DNA of 64,000 nt from Halomonas cupida (GTDB lineage: Bacteria > Pseudomonadota > Gammaproteobacteria > Pseudomonadales > Halomonadaceae). The notes under the pieces are model-generated. The model searched no databases, had not been told where the DNA came from, and was given only the letters and a program-made list of their open reading frames with translations. The translations under genes and the position numbers were made by a program. The DNA lies in assembly GCF_900142755.1 (NCBI RefSeq), contig NZ_FRCA01000003.1:248001-312000 (forward strand). The letters are read 5' to 3'. Positions 24,747 through 33,533 of the stretch are shown here, one piece after another (position 1 is the stretch's first letter; every line of letters starts with the position of its first letter).

Positions 24747-26167
24747 AGTTCGATTATTCAGGCAGCAGTCATTGTGGAAGCGTATTTGAAACATGCAACC
24801 CGGCCCATCCGGGGGAGCGTGTCGGACGATATCGGGAGGTTAATGATCGCGAAGTTGCTGATGAACTTATCTCCAAAATGCGTAAGGCACAGGCTGAGTG
24901 GTCGAAGGTGCCGGGTGTACAGCGCGGTGACATATTGAGCCAGTATCTGGCTGCTGTAGAGCAGCAGGTTGATCGCATAGCGGAGGCCATCACACTCGAA
25001 CAGGGAAAGCCTTTCAAGGAGAGTCGTAATGAGGTGCTCAAAGGCTGTGCCGAAGGTCGCTTTATTGCTGGTGAAGCTGCTCGCCAGCAAACGCAATCAG
25101 TTGCCGCCGCACGACGTGATGTCCGTAACCTGATTCTCCACCGGCCAAGAGGTACTGTCTTTGCAATATGCCCATGGAACTTCCCGGCCATGACTCCGTT
25201 GCGCAAGCTCTGCCCTGCTATTGCTTTTGGCAATGCAATGCTGATCAAGCCATCACAGTATACTCCTGCGGCGGCATTTATACTGGCAGATATTGCCGCG
25301 GAATTCTTTCCTGATAATCTGTTTCAAGTCATGCCATGCCCAGGAAAGTTTGCGAGTGAACTGGTTGCTTCTGGGTGTTTTGATGGTGTGAGTTTTACTG
25401 GGTCAGTGGAGGTTGGAAGAAAGGTTGCTGAGGCTGCTGCTGCTGATTTGATACCGGCGCAACTGGAATTGGGGGGGAAGAATGCGGTTGTCATCAATGA
25501 TGTTGCTGACCTTGATAACTGTCTTGACCAGGTGTTCTCGGCAGCATTTCAGACTGGTGGGCAGCGCTGCACCAGTATCAGCCGCGTTATCGTAAACCGA
25601 GAGTTACACCAGCAGGTAGTGGCAGGATTGACTGCACGTATCGAGAACCTTGCTTTGGGTGACGGTATGAGCGACGAGACCGGAATGGGGCCACTTTGCC
25701 ATCGAGAACACTGGCATTCGGTTAGAGAGCTTACCGAAAAAGCAATAAACGAAGGAGCCAGCTTGATTGCCGGTGGAGGCGTTGACGTTGTGCCGGGATG
25801 CCCCGACGGTTACTTCTACAAGCCTACGATTCTCGACAACGCTGACCGCTCTACCACTGCCGGAAGAGAGGAAATATTCGGCCCGGTACTGGCGGTGATG
25901 GCCTATGACACTTTCGATGAAGCATTGGTAATGCTCAATGAGACACGCTATGGACTCACTTCCAGCTTGTTCTCTGATTCGCACAGGCTTGTTCAGCGGT
26001 TTCTTCAGGAGAGCAACCACGGAATGTTGCATATCAACAATGGGACCGTGCCGGATGTGAATATGCCTTTTGGTGGCACGAAAGCATCTGGCGTCGGCCC
26101 ATATTCGGTAGGAGCCTCGGTTGCGGCGTTCTATACCGTGGAACAAAGTGCCTATCTAGCCTGGTGA
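24743..26167 (+). CDS. NAD(P)-dependent aldehyde dehydrogenase, GabD-like
   Basis: Protein of 474 residues. Typical ALDH elements are PWNFPAMTPLRKLCPAIAFGN (first 11 residues bind cofactor), SFTGSVEVGRKVAEAA, LELGGKNAVV with the catalytic Glu near residue 240, and TGGQRCTSISRV with the nucleophilic Cys near 275, then EEIFGPVLAV. It most resembles succinate-semialdehyde dehydrogenases but the substrate is presumably the aldehyde made by the overlapping GMC enzyme. Start overlaps the previous stop (ATGA). Wobble positions are visibly more A/T-rich than in the surrounding chromosome. Confidence 0.88.
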   Translation: MKFDYSGSSHCGSVFETCNPAHPGERVGRYREVNDREVADELISKMRKAQAEWSKVPGVQRGDILSQYLAAVEQQVDRIAEAITLEQGKPFKESRNEVLKGCAEGRFIAGEAARQQTQSVAAARRDVRNLILHRPRGTVFAICPWNFPAMTPLRKLCPAIAFGNAMLIKPSQYTPAAAFILADIAAEFFPDNLFQVMPCPGKFASELVASGCFDGVSFTGSVEVGRKVAEAAAADLIPAQLELGGKNAVVINDVADLDNCLDQVFSAAFQTGGQRCTSISRVIVNRELHQQVVAGLTARIENLALGDGMSDETGMGPLCHREHWHSVRELTEKAINEGASLIAGGGVDVVPGCPDGYFYKPTILDNADRSTTAGREEIFGPVLAVMAYDTFDEALVMLNETRYGLTSSLFSDSHRLVQRFLQESNHGMLHINNGTVPDVNMPFGGTKASGVGPYSVGASVAAFYTVEQSAYLAW

Positions 26168-26242
26168 CAGGCCAGAGCAGGTGTCATGAGGATGGCATGG
26201 ATCGGCCTCTAGCTCGGCATGAATAACAATAGGGTAATTATT

Positions 26243-27301
26243 ATGAAAACAATGAAAAGATTAATGGGGCTTGCGCTGCTGCTGTTGTCGGCTTCAGCCC
26301 ATGCCGCCACATCAAACCCGTTTGACTGGTCTTCGGTTCCGGAAACAGATGACCAGATCACCATGCGGTTGGCTCATTCCTTGAACATGGAGTGGAGTTC
26401 TCAAACGGTAGCCATCAAGCGTTTTGCAGAGCTTGTCGCCATCTATTCCAACAATCGGATCAAGCCGGAGATTTTTCCTGGATCACAATTGGGTGGCGAA
26501 AAGGAAATGTTGCAACAGGCCCGACAAGGGGTGATTCAGGTGACCATTCCAGCGACCAATAACATGGCGCAGCTCGCTCCGAGCCTCAATGTGTTACTGC
26601 TACCTTACCTGACGCAGAGTACGGAAGAGTCCAATTTCCTTCTTGACGAGATCACCCCGGTACTGGTGCCAAGGGTCATCGAAGAAGCCGGTGTACGAAT
26701 AGTCGGGTGGGAAAATACCGGTTGGCGAAACTTCTTCTACAACGCGCCTGATCCTATCAGAAGCCCGGCTGACCTTGCTCCGTTGAGAATGCGCGTGCCA
26801 CCCAACGCCATCATGCTTGGTACCTACCGGGCGTGGGGTGCCTCACCAACACCGATTGCATGGAATGAGCTATACAGCGCACTACAGCAAGGTGTAGTAG
26901 AAGGTGGGGACAATCCCATCACCGATATCCTCGGTATGAAGTTTGATGAGGTAATTTCTCGAGTCACACGACTTCACTACACCATCCTTACACACCCCAT
27001 TGTTGTGTCTGAGCATTGGTTCCAGAGCCTTCCTCAGGATCTACAAGAGGTAGTACTGAGAGCGGGGAGGGAAACCACAGAATATGTGCGCTGGTGGCAG
27101 CCACTGGATGAGGCTCGGTGGTGGATGATGGCCGAAGAAGCAGGTCTTCAGGTCGATTTCATCGAGGATGAGTCGGAGTGGCGAGAGCGTGCACAGTCGA
27201 CCTGGCCAGACTACTACGATCTGATCGGAGAAGACGGTGCCGATCTGGTTAAGGTGGCTACAGATATAGTTGAGAAGTACGACAGTAAAAATAATCAATA
27301 A
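26243..27301 (+). CDS. TRAP transporter substrate-binding protein (DctP)
   Basis: Start chosen at ATG 26243 (MKTMKRLMGLALLLL), giving a normal signal peptide ending ASAHA; the frame begins at 26219. The mature protein has DctP features: RLAHSLN, GSQLGGEKEMLQQARQGVIQ, and LRMRVPPNAIMLGTYRAWGA containing the conserved Arg that usually binds the ligand carboxylate, then GVVEGGDNPI. It would bind an organic acid in the periplasm and deliver it to the DctQM permease encoded directly downstream. Confidence 0.88.
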   Translation: MKTMKRLMGLALLLLSASAHAATSNPFDWSSVPETDDQITMRLAHSLNMEWSSQTVAIKRFAELVAIYSNNRIKPEIFPGSQLGGEKEMLQQARQGVIQVTIPATNNMAQLAPSLNVLLLPYLTQSTEESNFLLDEITPVLVPRVIEEAGVRIVGWENTGWRNFFYNAPDPIRSPADLAPLRMRVPPNAIMLGTYRAWGASPTPIAWNELYSALQQGVVEGGDNPITDILGMKFDEVISRVTRLHYTILTHPIVVSEHWFQSLPQDLQEVVLRAGRETTEYVRWWQPLDEARWWMMAEEAGLQVDFIEDESEWRERAQSTWPDYYDLIGEDGADLVKVATDIVEKYDSKNNQ

Positions 27302-27369
27302 TCACGCCGCTAAATCTTATGGTTTAGTGTGAAGTTTTTCGTCCGAGGTTCGGTCGGTGGAGTGTGAAT

Positions 27370-27843
27370 ATGATAAGAATTATTCGAAAGATTCAGCTGG
27401 CGCTGTGCCATGCGCTACTGTCGGTGATGGTATTGGCATTGTTTTTACAAATCATCTCTCGTGGTTTAAATTTTGGTGTGGAGTGGACGGAAGAGATATC
27501 CAGGTTCACCTTTATTTCATTTGTTTTTATAAGTGCAAGCTATGCAACTATAATGAAGGCTGATTTGAGGATTGGCGTATTCGCTGACTGGCTGTGTAAC
27601 CGCGTCGGTGAGGCACCCGTTCAACTTTTTGTTACCGTGGTTCTTGTGCTTTTCGATTGTCTTATGGCTATATATTGCTTTGGTAATGTGTTGGATGGCC
27701 GTAAATACCCTAGTGTCTCTCCAGTGCTTGGCTTCAATACCAATTATTTGTTTCTGGTGCTGGTGTTCGCCTTCTCTCTGTCAGCCGTGGCACGAATTCC
27801 TGGCTGGAAGAATCGTACTGCTACGGTGGAGGATACGGCATGA
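27370..27843 (+). CDS. TRAP transporter small permease (DctQ)
   Basis: From ATG 27370 (MIRIIRKIQLALCHALL), with GGTGGAG seven bases before; a GTG at 27364 is possible. The 157 residues contain four hydrophobic segments, as in DctQ, with the conserved GVEWTEEISRF motif after the second helix. The gene is strikingly A/T-rich compared with most of the window. Its stop overlaps the start of dctM (ATGA). Confidence 0.88.
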   Translation: MIRIIRKIQLALCHALLSVMVLALFLQIISRGLNFGVEWTEEISRFTFISFVFISASYATIMKADLRIGVFADWLCNRVGEAPVQLFVTVVLVLFDCLMAIYCFGNVLDGRKYPSVSPVLGFNTNYLFLVLVFAFSLSAVARIPGWKNRTATVEDTA

Positions 27844-29129
27844 CAAGCGTGCAGATGGTCCTGGCAGTCGTATTGCCATTGTTACTCTTGCTGGGCGTAC
27901 CTATCTATGCAGCACTGGGGTTGACCGGGTTCGCTGCTGCATATCTGATGGACGCGCAGCTGGTTTTCGCTTCTCAGGCAATTTTCAACGGTGTCGATAA
28001 TTTCGCACTGCTGGCGATACCGGCTTTTATCCTGGCCGGAAATATCATGGAGAAGGGAGGGTTGACTCACGATATTATTCGGATATTTCGTCGTGCTTTC
28101 GGCGGAATTCCCGGTAGCTTGGGGATCGTCACCATTTTCTCCTGCATGTTCTTCGCAGCCATTTCTGGCTCAGGCCCGGGCACGGTAGCTGCAATTGGGT
28201 CCATCATGATCCCTTCAATGATCCGCTACGGATACCCAGCACCGTACGCAGCCTCAGTTACTGCAACTGGTGGTACACTTGGCATTCTGATCCCACCAAG
28301 CAATCCCATGATTATCTATGCAGTTATCGCTAATGTTTCCATCGCGGATGTCTTTGCTGCCGGGTTATTTCCGGGGCTCTTGATGGGGTTGGTGTTGGCA
28401 TTTACAGCATACTTGGTCGCCAAGCGTACTGGCGCTGTGGTCAATAACGAAGATGAGATCGAGACAGAGAGCGTTGCAGTGCTGGTCTGGAAGGGAAAGT
28501 TTGCACTGTTCCTTCCCGTACTCATTCTTGGTGGTATATATTCGGGGATATTTACACCAGTAGAGGCATCCGTTGTTGCTGTTGTATACGCATTGCTGGT
28601 TGCCCGTTTTGTATACAGAAAATTGGATAAGGAGGCGCTGTCGTCAGCCTTCGAGCAGACCCATCGGATTTCGGGAGCGTTGATGATAGTCGTGGCATGC
28701 TCGACTCTTCTTGCCACTATGATCACGTTGGAAAACGTACCACAACAGATCAGTGAGGCATTTTCGAGCATTTCGACCAACCCTCTTATCATCTTATTGT
28801 GGATTAATGTATTTCTTCTGTTTGTGGGTACGTTTATGGAGACTATCTCCGCTATTATCATCCTGGCACCCATACTGGTTCCATTGGTGGTAGCGGTTGG
28901 GATAGACCCGGTACACTTTGGGATCATTCTGGTGACCAATATTCAAATTGCGTTCCTTACGCCGCCGTTAGGAGTCAATTTGTTTGTGGCCAGCCAGATA
29001 TCCCAACTTCCAGTCGAACAGATAATTCGGTCGATCTGGCCATTTCTTCTCGCGCTTCTCGCTGTATTGGCTGTTGTAACTCTGGTTCCAGAGCTGAGCC
29101 TGTTTCTACCGTCGTTGCTGCATTCGTAA
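27840..29129 (+). CDS. TRAP transporter large permease (DctM)
   Basis: Protein of 429 residues with about twelve hydrophobic segments. DctM marks are ALLAIPAFILAGNIMEKGG, AISGSGPGTVAAIGSIMIP, GTLGILIPPSNPMIIYAV and LTPPLGVNLFV near the end. It is the Na+-coupled transport channel that receives substrate from the upstream DctP. Followed by the repeated 13-bp hairpin terminator, which closes this operon of GMC, ALDH and TRAP genes. Confidence 0.92.
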   Translation: MTSVQMVLAVVLPLLLLLGVPIYAALGLTGFAAAYLMDAQLVFASQAIFNGVDNFALLAIPAFILAGNIMEKGGLTHDIIRIFRRAFGGIPGSLGIVTIFSCMFFAAISGSGPGTVAAIGSIMIPSMIRYGYPAPYAASVTATGGTLGILIPPSNPMIIYAVIANVSIADVFAAGLFPGLLMGLVLAFTAYLVAKRTGAVVNNEDEIETESVAVLVWKGKFALFLPVLILGGIYSGIFTPVEASVVAVVYALLVARFVYRKLDKEALSSAFEQTHRISGALMIVVACSTLLATMITLENVPQQISEAFSSISTNPLIILLWINVFLLFVGTFMETISAIIILAPILVPLVVAVGIDPVHFGIILVTNIQIAFLTPPLGVNLFVASQISQLPVEQIIRSIWPFLLALLAVLAVVTLVPELSLFLPSLLHS

Positions 29130-29170
29130 CATCAGCTCTGGTGGTGCACTGGTGTTACCCCCACAACATA

Positions 29171-29200
29171 CAGAGCCCACGCCGAATGGCGTGGGCTCTG
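29171..29200. terminator. Repeated-type terminator hairpin, copy 2
   Basis: CAGAGCCCACGCC (29171-29183), loop GAAT, GGCGTGGGCTCTG (29188-29200). Compared with copy 1 at 19964-19993, one A-T pair is replaced by G-C on both arms. Flanks ACA...TCGKTGTAA are also shared. It separates dctM from the convergent iron-binding protein gene. Confidence 0.8.
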
Positions 29201-29255
29201 TCGGTGTAACCTCAGATGTCGCTCCGCCCGAGCATCAATCCTCAGGCAATGACAA

Positions 29256-30275
29256 TCAACGCCAGCCAACGCGGTCGAAGATGCGCACTGCTTCCGGGTT
29301 GTTCTCACCCAGTACGTTGACGTTGATATCGTCTTTCTTGAAATCGCCCATGGAGACCAGGGTCTCATCCATTTCTGCGCCTTCGACGGCTGGATACTCA
29401 TGGTTGCCGATGGCGAACAGGTGTTGAGCCTTATCGGAGGCAAGGAACTCGAGGAATTTCACAGCATTGTCGTGGTTGGGGGCCCCTTCGACCAGGCCTG
29501 CGCCGCCGACATTGATATGGGTGCCACGATCTTCCTGGTTGGGGAACAGTGGCTCGACAGCTTCGGCAGCCTCGCGCTCAGCAGCATCGTCGGAGTTCAG
29601 CATTCGTGCATAGTAGTAGCTGTTGGCCACCGCCACGTCACACTCGCCTGCAGCAACGCCCTTGATCTGGTCGCGGTCACCGCCTTCCGGGTCGCGGGCC
29701 AGATTGTTGGCAACGCCCTGGGCCCATTCTTCCGCGCCTTCCGCGCCATGGTGTTCGATCATCGATGCCAGCAACGACTGGTTGTAGATGTTGTTGGATG
29801 AGCGAATGCAGATCTTGCCTTCAAGCGCCGGGTCGGCCAGCGATTCGTAGGTGGCGATCTGTTCCGGCTCGATGGTATCGGGGTTATAGAAGAACATTCG
29901 TGCCCGCTGGCTGAAGCCGAACCACTTGCCTTCCGGGTGACGCATGCTTTCGGGCAGGCGCTCGTTGAGTACTTCGGAGTCCACCGGGGCGAAGATGCCT
30001 TCCTGTTCGGCACGCCACAGACGACCGGCGTCGACGGTGATCATGACATCCGCCGGGCTGGCCTCGCCTTCGCGCTTGATACGCTCGATCAACTGATCGG
30101 ATTCGCCCTGCAGTACATTGACCTCGATGCCGGTTTCTTCGGTGAAGGCATCGTAGAGGGCCTGGTCGGAGTCGTAATGGCGCGCGGAGTAGACATTGAC
30201 GCTACCATCGGCGAGTGCCGCAGTGCTGGCACTGGCCAAAGCGACGGCGGCGGCGATTGCGGAGAGATGGCGCAT
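29256..30275 (-). CDS. fbpA: Ferric-iron ABC transporter substrate-binding protein
   Basis: From ATG 30275 (MRHLSAIAAAVALASAS), preceded by GAGGT; the frame reaches 30317 without need. The signal peptide ends at ALA-DGSVNVYSARHYDSD. The mature protein is the FbpA/IdiA type: VYSARHYDSDQALYDAF, DVMITVDAGRLWRAE and VANSYYYARML, whose adjacent tyrosines bind Fe3+. It would deliver periplasmic iron to the permease FbpB. It is transcribed away from the ATPase gene and has a Fur-like site over its promoter. Confidence 0.9.
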   Translation of the reverse strand: MRHLSAIAAAVALASASTAALADGSVNVYSARHYDSDQALYDAFTEETGIEVNVLQGESDQLIERIKREGEASPADVMITVDAGRLWRAEQEGIFAPVDSEVLNERLPESMRHPEGKWFGFSQRARMFFYNPDTIEPEQIATYESLADPALEGKICIRSSNNIYNQSLLASMIEHHGAEGAEEWAQGVANNLARDPEGGDRDQIKGVAAGECDVAVANSYYYARMLNSDDAAEREAAEAVEPLFPNQEDRGTHINVGGAGLVEGAPNHDNAVKFLEFLASDKAQHLFAIGNHEYPAVEGAEMDETLVSMGDFKKDDINVNVLGENNPEAVRIFDRVGWR

Positions 30276-30322
30276 GGTTGACCTCGAATTATCGTTGGGC
30301 GGTACAATGAATGGCACTGCAT

Positions 30323-30364
30323 AGTATAGGTAAGAGATGTTGTTTGATAATAAGTGTCATTACT
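30323..30364 (-). promoter_or_regulatory. Promoter and Fur-like box of fbpA
   Basis: On the minus strand TATACT (30323-30328) and TTATCA (30345-30350) are 16 bases apart and form a plausible sigma-70 promoter. The -35 region overlaps GATAATAAGTGTCATTACT (30346-30364), close to the Fur consensus. This suggests repression when iron is plentiful, and the site may also serve fbpC on the other strand. Confidence 0.55.
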
Positions 30365-30526
30365 GTTGAATTGAATCGGCACAGAATCCTGGCAAGCCTT
30401 CTCTGATGACGCTTCTGTCAACGCTACGCCTGCGCCGTCGGAGGCATCTCGCTGACGAGCGCGGTAAGATGATCAGCGTTTTCCCCAACCAGCCCGCCAA
30501 TGCCTGCAGGAGCCAATGCCTTGTCC

Positions 30527-31639
30527 ATGTCGCAACCTGCCCGCTCTCCCGCTGCAACGCCAGTGGACACCGCCGCCCGGAAGTTGCTCGAGGTGCGGGG
30601 GCTCTGCCATTACTACGACGGCCAATCAGCGGTGTCCGATGTCTCCTTTGATATCGAGCCGGGGGAGGTGGTCTGTCTGCTGGGGCCATCCGGCTGTGGC
30701 AAGACCACACTGTTGCGTATCGTGGCCGGGCTGGAAGCCGTTCAGCAGGGGGAGTTGCACTTCAACGGCGAGTTGCTGGCTGCCACCGACCGAGCGCATG
30801 TACCTCCGGAGCGTCGCAGTGTCGGGCTGGCATTCCAGGAGTCGGCATTGTTCCCGCACCTGAGCGTACTCGACAATGTCACTTTCGGGCTGCAGCAGAT
30901 GGGAGCACGGCAGCGCAACGAGCGTGCTCGGGAACTGCTCGAGCAGTTGGGCATGACGCACTACGCCGAGTCCTTTCCACACACACTGTCCGGTGGTCAG
31001 CAACAGCGTATCGCCCTGGCCAGGGCGTTGGCGCCATCACCGCAGTTGATGCTGCTCGATGAACCCTTCTCAAGCCTTGATGCACGGCTGCGCGACCGCA
31101 TTCGCGATGACACTCTGCATGTATTGAAGAAGGTTGGAGCCGGCGCCCTGCTGGTGACCCATGACCCGGAGGAGGCGATGTTCATGGCCGACCGTATCGT
31201 GCTGATGCGCGAAGGGCGGGTAGTACAGGTCGGCACGCCTCAACAGCTCTACTGCGAGCCAACGGATCCCTTTGTGGTTACCTTCTTCGGTGAGGTCAAT
31301 TGTCTGGAAGGCGTTGTCAGTAATGGTTATGTACACACCTCTGTGGGCCCGGTTGCCACGGATCAACCCGATGGCAGCCGTGTTCAGGTGTTGGTGCGGC
31401 CAGAAGGGCTACGGGTGGTGGAGATCGCCAGCACCCAACCCCATGAACACCATAGTCACGTGCTGATGGCGCGTCTGCTGGGACGGACCAGCCTGTTGCA
31501 CCTCTGCGCCCATGGTACTGAAGGACAGGAAGCCCACCTGCATGCCCGGATGCCGGGGGTGTTTCTCCCCGAGGAAGGGCAGCCGGTGCAGGTGAGCCTG
31601 GATCCGAGTCAGGTGTTTGTCTTCCCCGTGGCGACCTGA
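30527..31639 (+). CDS. fbpC: Ferric-iron ABC transporter ATP-binding protein
   Basis: About 370 residues. Walker A is GPSGCGKTT, the Q-loop is in LAFQESALFPHLS, the signature LSGGQQQRIALARAL, Walker B LMLLDEPFSSLD and the H-loop LLVTHDPEEAMFMAD. A C-terminal regulatory extension of about 130 residues is present, as in FbpC and PotA-type ATPases. Start is uncertain: ATG 30527, TTG 30521 (eight bases after AGGAG) and ATG 30500 are all in frame. The 3' end overlaps the convergent fbpB by 31 bases. Confidence 0.88.
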   Translation: MSQPARSPAATPVDTAARKLLEVRGLCHYYDGQSAVSDVSFDIEPGEVVCLLGPSGCGKTTLLRIVAGLEAVQQGELHFNGELLAATDRAHVPPERRSVGLAFQESALFPHLSVLDNVTFGLQQMGARQRNERARELLEQLGMTHYAESFPHTLSGGQQQRIALARALAPSPQLMLLDEPFSSLDARLRDRIRDDTLHVLKKVGAGALLVTHDPEEAMFMADRIVLMREGRVVQVGTPQQLYCEPTDPFVVTFFGEVNCLEGVVSNGYVHTSVGPVATDQPDGSRVQVLVRPEGLRVVEIASTQPHEHHSHVLMARLLGRTSLLHLCAHGTEGQEAHLHARMPGVFLPEEGQPVQVSLDPSQVFVFPVAT

Positions 31640-33327
31640 GCTTGAACTTGCTGACCTGTCTGGCCGGGACGCGAGCGGCGCATGGCCAGGCTCAGTAGAA
31701 TCACCGGCACGATGCCCACCGCGACGATGGTCAGTGATGCTGTCGAAGCTTCGGCAAGGCGCTCATCGGCGGCCAGGTTGTGGGCGCGTACCGCCAGGGT
31801 GTCGAAGTTGAATGGACGCAGGATGATGGTGGCCGGCAGTTCCTTCATCACATCGACGAATACCAGAATGGCGGCCGCCAGTAGACTGCCGCGCATGATC
31901 GGTGCATGCACCTTGCGTAGCGTGCCGGTGGCGGTCTCGCCCAGGGTCCGCGCCGCGGCATCCATGGAGGGAGTGACCTTGCCCAGACTGGCCTCCACGG
32001 CATTGAATGACACCGCCAGAAAGCGCGCCACATAAGCGTAGATCAGGATAAAGGCGGTGCCGCTGAATACCAGCCCCAGTACCTCGCCGCTCCAGCCCTT
32101 GTACAGATGATTGATCTGGCTATCCAGCCAGGCAAAGGGAATCAGAATACCGACCGCGACCACCGAGCCGGGAATGGCGTAGCCCAACGAGGCAATGCGT
32201 GTTGCCGTGCGTGTCCATACACCAGGCTGCAGGCGCGCGCCGTAACTGAGAACCACCGCCATGCCGACCGCGACCAGCGACGCGATCACCGCCAGTACCA
32301 GGCTGTTGCCGGCATATTCGAGAAATCCTCGGCCGAGTACCGAGTCGCCCTTGCGCAGCGCCATCTCCCCGAGCACCAGACAGGGCACCACGAAGCCGAT
32401 CACCACCGGCACTGCACAGGCGAACGTCGCCAGTGCGGCCTTGAGACCACGCAGCTGGTATTCGGGGAGTTGCTGGTAGCGGTGTGAGGTGTGGTGATAG
32501 CGACGCTGTCCCCGTGACCAGCGCTCCAGAAGCACCAGCAGGATCACCAGTGCCAACAGGCAGGCGGCCAACTGGGCGGCGGCAACCTGTTCACCGAGTC
32601 CGAACCAGGTGCGATAGATGCCGGTGGTGAAGGTATCGACACCGAAGTACTGCACGGCACCGAACTCGTTGAGGGTTTCCATCAACGCCAGCGAAACACC
32701 ACCAACCAGCGCTGGTCGAGCCAGCGGCACGGCAATCTGCCGGAACATCTGCCAGGGGCCGCGTCCCAGAGTTCGGCCCACATCCAGCATGCATACCGAC
32801 TGCTCGAGGAAGGCGGCGCGCGCCAGCATGTACACATAGGGGTACAGCACCAGGGTGATCAGCACGGCGGCACCCGGCAGTGAACGGATATCCGGGAACC
32901 AGTAGTCATGGCGCGTCCAGCCGAACAGGTTACGTAGTGCACTCTGGAAGGGGCCGGAGTACTGCAGGAAATCGGTATAGGCGTAGGCAATGACATAGGT
33001 CGGTACTGCCAGAGGCAGCAGCATCGCCCACTCGAACAGGCGCTTGCCCGGAAAGCGGCACATCACCACCAGCCACGCGGTGCCGGTGCCGATCACCAGG
33101 GTGCCCAGGCCGACACAGGTCACCAGTATCAAGGTGTTGATCAGATAGCGAGGCAGCACAGTGCTGGCGAGGTGTTGCCAGACCTCGGCGGAGGGCACCA
33201 CCAGATGGCCGAGAATCACCAGTACCGGCAGGGCCACGATAGTGGCCACCACGAAGGTCAACCAGGCCCAGCCGGAAAGCGAGCGATGTCGGTGGGAACG
33301 AGCCGAGGGGGTGGGGGGCGTGGTCAA
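31609..33327 (-). CDS. fbpB: Ferric-iron ABC transporter permease (fused two-domain)
   Basis: Start placed at TTG 33327 (LTTPPTPSARSH), eight bases after AGGAG, giving 572 residues; the frame continues to 33483 but the extra part covers the intergenic region. Two tandem permease halves with about twelve hydrophobic segments are present. The EAA loops are seen as AAFLEQSVCMLDVGRTLGRG and FNAVEASLGKVTPSMDAAARTLG. It forms the inner-membrane channel for iron with FbpC. Separation and inversion of fbpA, fbpC and fbpB is unlike the usual co-directional operon. Confidence 0.85.
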   Translation of the reverse strand: MTTPPTPSARSHRHRSLSGWAWLTFVVATIVALPVLVILGHLVVPSAEVWQHLASTVLPRYLINTLILVTCVGLGTLVIGTGTAWLVVMCRFPGKRLFEWAMLLPLAVPTYVIAYAYTDFLQYSGPFQSALRNLFGWTRHDYWFPDIRSLPGAAVLITLVLYPYVYMLARAAFLEQSVCMLDVGRTLGRGPWQMFRQIAVPLARPALVGGVSLALMETLNEFGAVQYFGVDTFTTGIYRTWFGLGEQVAAAQLAACLLALVILLVLLERWSRGQRRYHHTSHRYQQLPEYQLRGLKAALATFACAVPVVIGFVVPCLVLGEMALRKGDSVLGRGFLEYAGNSLVLAVIASLVAVGMAVVLSYGARLQPGVWTRTATRIASLGYAIPGSVVAVGILIPFAWLDSQINHLYKGWSGEVLGLVFSGTAFILIYAYVARFLAVSFNAVEASLGKVTPSMDAAARTLGETATGTLRKVHAPIMRGSLLAAAILVFVDVMKELPATIILRPFNFDTLAVRAHNLAADERLAEASTASLTIVAVGIVPVILLSLAMRRSRPGQTGQQVQAQVATGKTNT

Positions 33328-33406
33328 CCGGCAGACTCCTGACAGCAGGCGGTGTGATGCGCTGATGATACCAAGTCGCGATTGACCGTGCTGAATGGTT
33401 GGCCAA

Positions 33407-33442
33407 CGATAATGAGTATTGAAAATGAATGATTGTTCATTT
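33407..33442. promoter_or_regulatory. Fur-like site and adjacent palindrome, fbpB/TetR divergent region
   Basis: CGATAATGAGTATTG (33407-33421) matches about 10 of 14 specified positions of the TGATAATNATTATCA Fur motif. It is followed by a second palindrome, AAATGAA (33423-33429), TGATTG, TTCATTT (33436-33442), which has the form of a TetR operator. The first may control fbpB and the second the TetR-efflux operon. Confidence 0.45.
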
Positions 33443-33533
33443 ATTTTTGCGGAGTTGATTCCAGCACCGGGAAACTTCGGCAAGTCAGAGGCGGACGGTG
33501 CTCTTCAGGAACGGCTCTTCAGGACAGCTCTCC

